Part shown: positions 58,156 through 64,000 of the stretch, piece by piece
Layout of the letters: the number at the start of each line of letters is the position of its first letter
How positions within the stretch are numbered: the first letter of the stretch is position 1
Source of the DNA: Bifiguratus adelaidae
Lineage: Eukaryota > Mucoromycota > Endogonomycetes > Endogonales
NCBI GenBank assembly: GCA_002261195.1
Contig: MVBO01000024.1
Span: forward strand, 95,352 to 159,351
Length of the DNA: 64,000 bases
Reading direction: 5' to 3'
The notes under the pieces: model-generated
What the model was told of the DNA's origin: nothing
Seen by the model: the letters and a program-made list of their open reading frames with translations, nothing else
Database searches by the model: none
Program-made: the position numbers and the translations under genes

Positions 58156-59946
58156 ATGGCACCCAAGACTTTTCGGGAGACTATCGTAGAGAACGTGTCC
58201 AAGGCACTCACCGTCAACTCTCGCCAAGACGCCTTTATCCTTGCCGCTGTAGTTGCAACCGTTGCAACCTCGGCATACGCGTTCGCCAAGGAGGATAAAT
58301 ACGCAAAGTATAATAAGCATGTCATCAAATCGTGGAAATGGCCCATCTTGAAGAACTTGCCGGATGTCTTCATTCATTACTGGAATAACAACGAGTTTTT
58401 GTGTAGCAAGACACAAGAGTATAAGGGCCAAACTTGGGTGGGTGAGATTCCTGGTATAGGCAGAATATTTCATCTGGATAGGTGAGTAGATGAGGGGCAA
58501 TTTCAGGACATGTAGCTAAACCTTAGGATTCTCTAGACCTGAGCTTGTCGAGTTCATGCTCAAGGAACAATTCGAGACATTTGAGAAGGGTCCATTCGTT
58601 CACCATGCTCTGGAACCTGTGATGGGGTAAGTGGTGGAGCACGAGCAATGGACGACACATATTGATGGGCTTTCATTACAGTAATGGTATTTTCAATGTC
58701 GACGGACACGAATGGAAAATCCAGCGCAAGGCCATCTCCAACATCTTCCACGTGAAGAACTTCCGGGATTTCTTCATGGGCGTTTTTATCGAACATACAC
58801 AACGCGTAATGGACGTGCTTTCCAAAGCAGCTGAAACACATGAGGTCATTGATTTGCATGATCTCATGCATCGATTTACGTTGGAAACATTCGCCAAGAT
58901 CGCTTTTGGATATAATTTTGACCTTGTGGGTAGTGAGGATCCGGAGGCAAACAAATTCGGCTTGGCTTTCAACAAGGCTCAGGAGATTTGCTCTCGTCGT
59001 GCATCCGCACCTAGCGCCTGGTTTGAAGAAAAATTCCTGGGACGGGGAAAAGAGCTTCAAGAATGTGTTGATATTATCGACGAAGTTGTCTACAAGGTCA
59101 TCAACCAACGTCGTCAAGATATTCAGGAAGGAAAGGAGAGCAATGACTTGCTGGATCGATTCATGCGTCTTCGGGATGATGACGGCAACTTGCTCAACGA
59201 CAAAATGCTTCGTGATCTCGTGATGAGTATGCTTGTTGCTGGCCGAGACACAACGGCAGAGGCTCTATCTTGGATCATCTATATGCTCGATTCGAATCCA
59301 CGTGTCAAGGATGAGATTCGCAAGGAAGCGCTCAGCGCATGCAGCTACCCGGAACCAGATTACAATGAAATTCAGAATCTTACGTACATCCACGCAGTCG
59401 TCCTGGAAGGACAACGCTTGCAACCCTCCGTGCCACAGAACGTCAAAATGGCGGTCAAAGATGTCATTCTACCCGACGGGTAAGCCACCTAGGACGCAAC
59501 GCTAATGCGACGATCAGCCACTCATCTTGCCTGCAGTACATTTGTTGGAAAGGGTGACCTCGTCCATTGGTCCAATTACTCCCTCGGTAGAGCCAAACAT
59601 ATCTGGGGCGACAATAGCTTTGAGTTCAAGCCAGAACGTTGGCTGTACACCGACGAAGCAGGACAGCAACATGTAAAGAATGAATCCCTCTTCAAGTTTC
59701 CTGCCTTCAATGCTGGACCTCGGTGAGTAGAGAGCGCCGTGCCGCCTTTTCTACAGCTAACATTTCCATGATAGGGTCTGCCTCGGTATGAACATGGCTA
59801 TCTTGGAAGGAAAGACCTCCTTGGCAATGATTCTTCGTGATTTCGATTTCGAAATTATGAACGATCCTCCTGTTGTAAGCGATCACAATATTACGCATTT
59901 GATGCGCTTTGGCATGAATGTCAGAGTGAAGCGTATGTCACACTAA
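58156..59946 (+). CDS. Cytochrome P450 monooxygenase, omega-hydroxylase-like
   Basis: Microsomal heme monooxygenase of 523 aa, exons 58156-58481, 58537-58626, 58682-59479, 59537-59722 and 59775-59946. An N-terminal hydrophobic segment (AFILAAVVATVATSAYAF) anchors it in the ER. The I-helix oxygen-activation motif is VAGRDTTAEALSW; the K-helix E-x-x-R is EGQR in HAVVLEGQRLQPSVPQ; PERW is present in FEFKPERWLY; the heme loop is FNAGPRVCLGMNMA, joined across the last intron. Overall form resembles CYP86/CYP52/CYP704-type fatty-acid hydroxylases, an inference from motif style only. Confidence 0.94.
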
Positions 59947-60155
59947 TGGAATCTGGAGATTAATCTGCACATCTTCTTTCTTGGGCACAACGCCAGAACA
60001 TGGACGTGTGCGATTCTAAATGTTAATTGGAAATACATTTTATGGGTTAGGGCAAATCTGATCTACTTGGGGCTTTTTGTGCCTCGCTTACCTCGTTGCA
60101 ACCATCCATCCGTGTACTTGCGTCGTACCGTCGTCGATCTACAGGATCTATCAAG

Positions 60156-61251
60156 ATGGCCGCCCAAATATCAAAGAAGAGAAAGGTATGTAGACTCTTA
60201 CGGTGTGGGCACCGAGTCCTGCATGGATGCCCAGTAGCTTTCGACAGATGGACAGAAGATCCGGATCCATCGATGCGGTGATCTACCCATCCGTCAACGT
60301 TTCTGGGCATGGCAACAATGATGACAATTGTCTCTGGCACCTCTTGTTTGAACATTCCCTTTTCGAAAGGAAAGGTTGAGTGTGATGCACGGAATTACTT
60401 GGACTTTGGCTGAGTTTCGCCAAATGCAGCGATGATGGGCACTGCATTGAAATGGTAACTAATGACCATTCTCCGCAATAGTTCGTAGCCGATGGTGTCT
60501 TCTACGCCGAATTGAATGAATTCTTCACCCGAGAACTTTCCAATGAAGGTTATTCTGGTGTTGAAGTCCGCGTTACCCCCGCCAGGACCGAAATCATCAT
60601 TCGCGCTACACACACACAAGACGTCCTGGGTGAGAAGGGTCGCCGCATTCGCGAATTGACCACTTTGGTGCAAAAGCGCTTCAAATTCCCCGAGAACACC
60701 GTCGAACTCTACGCTGAACGTGTACAAAACCGCGGTCTTTGCGCTGTCGCTCAGTGCGAGTCTTTGAAATTCAAGCTGTTGAACGGTTTGGCCGTGCGAA
60801 GGTATGTTGAGACACGCGACTTGTCATCGCATTTGCGTACTAACGATCCAACTAAAGAGCTTGCTATGGTGTCGTTCGATTCATAATGGAATCGGGAGCC
60901 AAGGGCTGCGAAGTTGTTGTCTCTGGCAAGCTCCGTGCCGCTCGTGCCAAGTCCATGAAGTTCATTGATGGCTTCATGATTCACTCTGGACAACCTACCC
61001 GCGATTTCATAGACACTGCCGTGCGCCACGTCTTGCTAAGACAAGGTGTACTAGGCTTGAAGGTCAAGATCATGTTGGACTGGGATCCTACTGGTCGAAC
61101 TGGTCCCAAGAAACCTTTGCCCGATATGGTCACCATTGTTGACCCCAAGGAGGAAGCTGAAATCACCGCTCCTCACTCTCAAGATTTCTCCGCTCCCACC
61201 GTACCTCCACAGCAACAACAGCCACACGAAGTGCCGGTACAAGGCGCTTAA
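60156..61251 (+). CDS. RPS3: 40S ribosomal protein uS3
   Basis: Small-subunit protein at the mRNA entry site. Exons 60156-60185, 60482-60801 and 60858-61251 give 247 aa. Start [10 protein letters not shown], then [19 protein letters not shown], the KH domain [37 protein letters not shown] and [20 protein letters not shown]. The C-terminus is Gln/Pro-rich ([16 protein letters not shown]). The exon 3 acceptor lies just before AGCTTGC, giving R-ACYG in frame. Intron 1 is long (296 nt) and carries possible C/D-box elements. Confidence 0.97.
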
Positions 61252-61350
61252 AGGATTGTAGGATGTCACATAGCCATATAACTCTGGCGGTTCCCCGTCG
61301 CCAATAAAAATGCATTTCTTTATAACGGTTCATTGGATGCTTCTTTTAAT

Positions 61351-63479
61351 TCATAGTCGATCAGAGTACACTAGAGGAACATATTCCGGTTGGTATATGC
61401 TCTGGCGAACGACTTCCTTAAGTGTTTCGCCAGCTGCCAACGTATTCGTAGCCACACCATCGCCGTATGCAACTTCGCAAACCCTGGTACCGACCTCCAG
61501 GCTCACGGTACGAAGTTGGGCCACGCCAGGGAACAGAATGCCATTCTTGAGTTGATCGGGTGTAGCCATTTCGGCAATAGTTTTGGCGGTTTCCATGAAC
61601 ATATTGGGCGTCACTCGGCTTGCTCGTGCCACCGTGATACCCAGTCCCAACCCTGGGAAGGAGTACGAATTGTTGCATTGGTTGGTATGCATGATGCCCT
61701 TGTTGTTGTACGAGTGTCGCACGCTTTCGAACGGAGATCCTGACGCAAAAATGGCGCGACCCTCTGTCCAATGACACGCCTGTTCAGCAGTACATTCAGC
61801 GTGGGTATCGGGATTCGACAATGGGAACACAACCGGTCGTTCCGTGTGCGCAGCCATGGTTCGGATTGCCTTTTCGGTAAAAGACCCCTTTGCGCCGGAG
61901 AGCCCGAGAATGACGGTAGGCTTGACCGCCTCCACGACTTCTTCCAACGTCAAACGATCTGCAAGGTCTTTCTTGGCATAGCATCGTTGACGTTCGTCCA
62001 GCAAGGTGGGGCGTTCAGGTCCTTGAACGATGCGATGCGGATCGCCGTGGGCAATGCCGGAATTGCCGAGTAAGCCATATTGATCCAACATCCAGATTCG
62101 GGAGTAAGCCTCTTCTCTGGTGGTTACCTTGCCTTGAGCGACCATACAGTCGATGATACCTTCACAGACACCGACACCAGCAGATCCAGCACCGACACAG
62201 ATGATTCTCTCTGATGCCAAGTCCTCCACGCTCTGTCCGCGAGCTTTCAATGATGCCAAAATACCCGCAAGGGCAATGGCTGACGTTGATTGAATGTCAT
62301 CGTTGAAGCATGTCATCTCGTTCCGGTCTGCAATAATAAATAAAGTAAGTAATGACGGTCTCCTTCCATGAGACCCAACATACACTTATTTAGGAGATTG
62401 TAGGCATGGGGGTATTTGAAGTCCTCGAACTGTATCAGGGCATTTGGCCAGCGACTCTTCACTGCTTCTACCCATTCATCAATGAACGAGTAGTATTCCT
62501 CGCCTTCCAATCGGGGATGACCCATGCCCAGGTACAGAGGATCATCTAACAATTGCTGATTGTTCGTTCCGACGTCGAGAACAACCGGTAAAACAGCACG
62601 GGGACGAATTCCACCTGCAGCGACGTACTATTCCAAGGCTATGAGCGCGATGTCGTAAAGACAATCGCAAAGAGCGACTTACCAAACTGAGTTTACCAAT
62701 AGGAATTTGCATGCCGTTGGCACCCAGGTCACCCAAACCAAGCACACGACTTCCATCGGTTACGACAATGACGTCTACTTCATCGTGCGGCCAATTGTAT
62801 ACCATAGCGGACATGAGACCTCTGTCTTGAGATGAAAAGTACATCCCTCTGGATCGGCGATAAATGGAATGAAAGCGCTGGCAAGCGAGACCGACTGTAG
62901 GCAAAAGGGCAATAAGCAATGATGATCAACAAGCCTGTCAGAAATGGCCCTACCAGTAGGGGTGTAAATGATTCCCGCCAACTCTTCGAGATTGTCAATA
63001 ATTAAGCGATAGAATAGTGTTTCGTTTCGATCTTGAAGGGCGGTAAGGAAGACAAACTTTGCAAGAGGAGTCTCACAAGCATCGAGATTTGCCTTGACCC
63101 GAGCCAATTGCTTGTCCATCTCCTGTCGTCTTGGCGGCACGAGGCCACGGATGGAGAGCCTTTCTCTCTCGGCAATGGTAAATGCAGTACCTGTTGATCA
63201 ATGGCCATCAGCCTTGGATACGGCGGCAATGGTAAAACCGCCTTGCATACCTTTAGACAACAAGGGATCGTGAATGACATTGACGCCTCTCTTGTCCGTT
63301 TTCACCACGGTCTTATCCTTCCGAGGATCAGCATAGGCGGGAGTTCGGTAAAGCCTTTTTGGGTAAATTTGCGCGTTATCCTTGAGCGCAGAGAGTGTTC
63401 TCGTCAGCAATCGTGATCTCAAGGGATTGCCTGTCGTTCTCGTCCATGCGGACTGTACCGGTCGTATGAAGGAGGTCAT
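61351..63479 (-). CDS. MAE1: NAD-dependent malic enzyme, mitochondrial
   Basis: Oxidatively decarboxylates malate to pyruvate. Exons 63479-63239, 63190-62954, 62894-62683, 62627-62384 and 62327-61351 give 636 aa. A basic presequence ([20 protein letters not shown]) suggests mitochondrial import. Motifs: [75 protein letters not shown], the metal and substrate region [20 protein letters not shown] then [17 protein letters not shown], and the dinucleotide motif [15 protein letters not shown]. Exon 1's donor (GTTTTA) is weak but keeps phase. It is convergent with RPS3, stops 99 bp apart. Confidence 0.93.
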
Positions 63480-63833
63480 GAGTAGGGGATTGGTTTCAGA
63501 TCAGTCAGGGGCAGCTAGTTCCTCAAAACTTTAGTTATCTATATCACTACTGTCTCTTCTTCATACGCTTACCCGTATATACGTCCTTTTTGTCTACTGA
63601 TCAGTAAGTCAACCGTCAAGAGTAAAGCGTAAAGAGTCAAAGAGAAAGAAGCAGCAAGGCCAAGCCGGCACCCCAAAAATGTGTGATTCCGAGAAACTCT
63701 AAATTCGGCAATTGATCTCTTCTCGGCCGCGGAGTGACTAGGGCATCGGAGGAGTGGAAACGAGATCTAGTAGGGTGGAGAGGTCATTCGCCTTACAGAT
63801 TGGCTGCTCAATGTAACATTCGACCCTCGGCTG
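63480..63833. promoter_or_regulatory. Divergent malic enzyme / JMJD4-like upstream region
   Basis: 354 bp with no supported gene or RNA; presumed promoter of both flanking genes. Confidence 0.35.
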
Positions 63834-64000
63834 ATGACTGAACCCAAGATTGCCTACTATGTAGAGCCACTCTGCTATTCGGAGTTTCTGGAGCGACATC
63901 TCAAGCCCAACGTCCCGGCACTATTCGGACCACGCTTGACGGAGCACTGGAGGTCGCGAAAAGAATGGACACAATCATGCGCTACACCTGCCATCGAAAA
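63834..64000 (+). CDS. JmjC-domain protein, JMJD4-like (5' part, runs off the window)
   Basis: An open frame begins at the ATG at 63834 and continues past the window end, so no stop is seen. Residues include YYVEPLCYSEFLERHLKPN, VPALFGPRLTEHWRSRKEW, resembling the N-terminal segment of JMJD4-type 2-oxoglutarate hydroxylases (E-F-x-x-R-x-L-x-P-N-x-P-x-L then W-x-x-R-x-x-W). JMJD4 hydroxylates the release factor eRF1 in animals. The catalytic HxD region is beyond the window, so the call rests on the N-terminus alone. Confidence 0.6.
   Translation, partial: MTEPKIAYYVEPLCYSEFLERHLKPNVPALFGPRLTEHWRSRKEWTQSCATPAIE

Noticed and set aside
56156-59946. Methyltransferase and P450 as a biosynthetic cluster
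   Set aside because: Only two divergent enzymes are present, flanked by housekeeping genes; no backbone synthase, transporter or regulator is adjacent.

Overview
The window is eukaryotic nuclear DNA from a filamentous fungus. Almost every gene is interrupted by short introns (mostly about 45-75 nt) with GTAAGT/GTATGT-like donors, CTAAC/CTGAC-like branch sites and YAG acceptors. The content (INN1-like C2 protein, EDE1-like endocytic scaffold, Atf1-type bZIP, NAC alpha, TLG2, PIG-U) is fungal. CECR2-type, UXT, JMJD4-like and PA-TM-RING proteins, a CNMT-like methyltransferase and a Fanzor/TnpB-like relic point to an early-diverging lineage such as Mucoromycota. The lineage is an inference. I placed about 125 introns by hand from splice signals and codon phase; each multi-exon model listed stays in frame except where stated.

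Layout. 0-9 kb: NAC alpha, RPL27, two small secreted proteins, a zinc alcohol dehydrogenase, EMC6, TLG2 and complex I NDUFA8. 9-20 kb: RPC82, an Atf1-type bZIP, an INN1-like C2 protein, a candidate 39-aa micropeptide, a Myb/C2H2 fusion factor, UXT and an F-box/LRR protein. 20-30 kb: GTP cyclohydrolase I, a bacterial-style Leu/Val dehydrogenase, an acidic RING protein, a 67-aa protein, a 16-exon protein I do not recognise, and a four-helix membrane protein. 30-42 kb: a CECR2-like DDT-bromodomain protein with an apparent frameshift, a PA-TM-RING ligase, a Sec14-like protein with an odd intron, PIG-U, and a Ser/Arg-rich protein whose C-terminus resembles the AF4/FMR2 homology domain. 42-49.5 kb: EDE1 and an atypical GATA-like zinc protein. 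49.5-52.1 kb: gene-poor, with a decayed Fanzor/TnpB-like nuclease gene. 52-64 kb: RVB2, an ARM/HEAT-like protein, a CNMT/CFA-type methyltransferase, a cytochrome P450, RPS3, malic enzyme and the 5' end of a JMJD4-like gene.

The genes are mostly unrelated housekeeping and regulatory genes; I see no metabolic cluster. Possible links are CRE palindromes (TGACGTCA) in two divergent promoter regions together with an Atf1-type bZIP gene in the window, and several chromatin or transcription proteins (RVB2, CECR2-like, AF4-like, RPC82). The best leads are the Fanzor/TnpB relic, the fungal AF4-like protein, the DDT-domain frameshift, a 51-nt in-frame relic intron with a GA donor, four phase-supported GC-AG introns, and several tiny exons.
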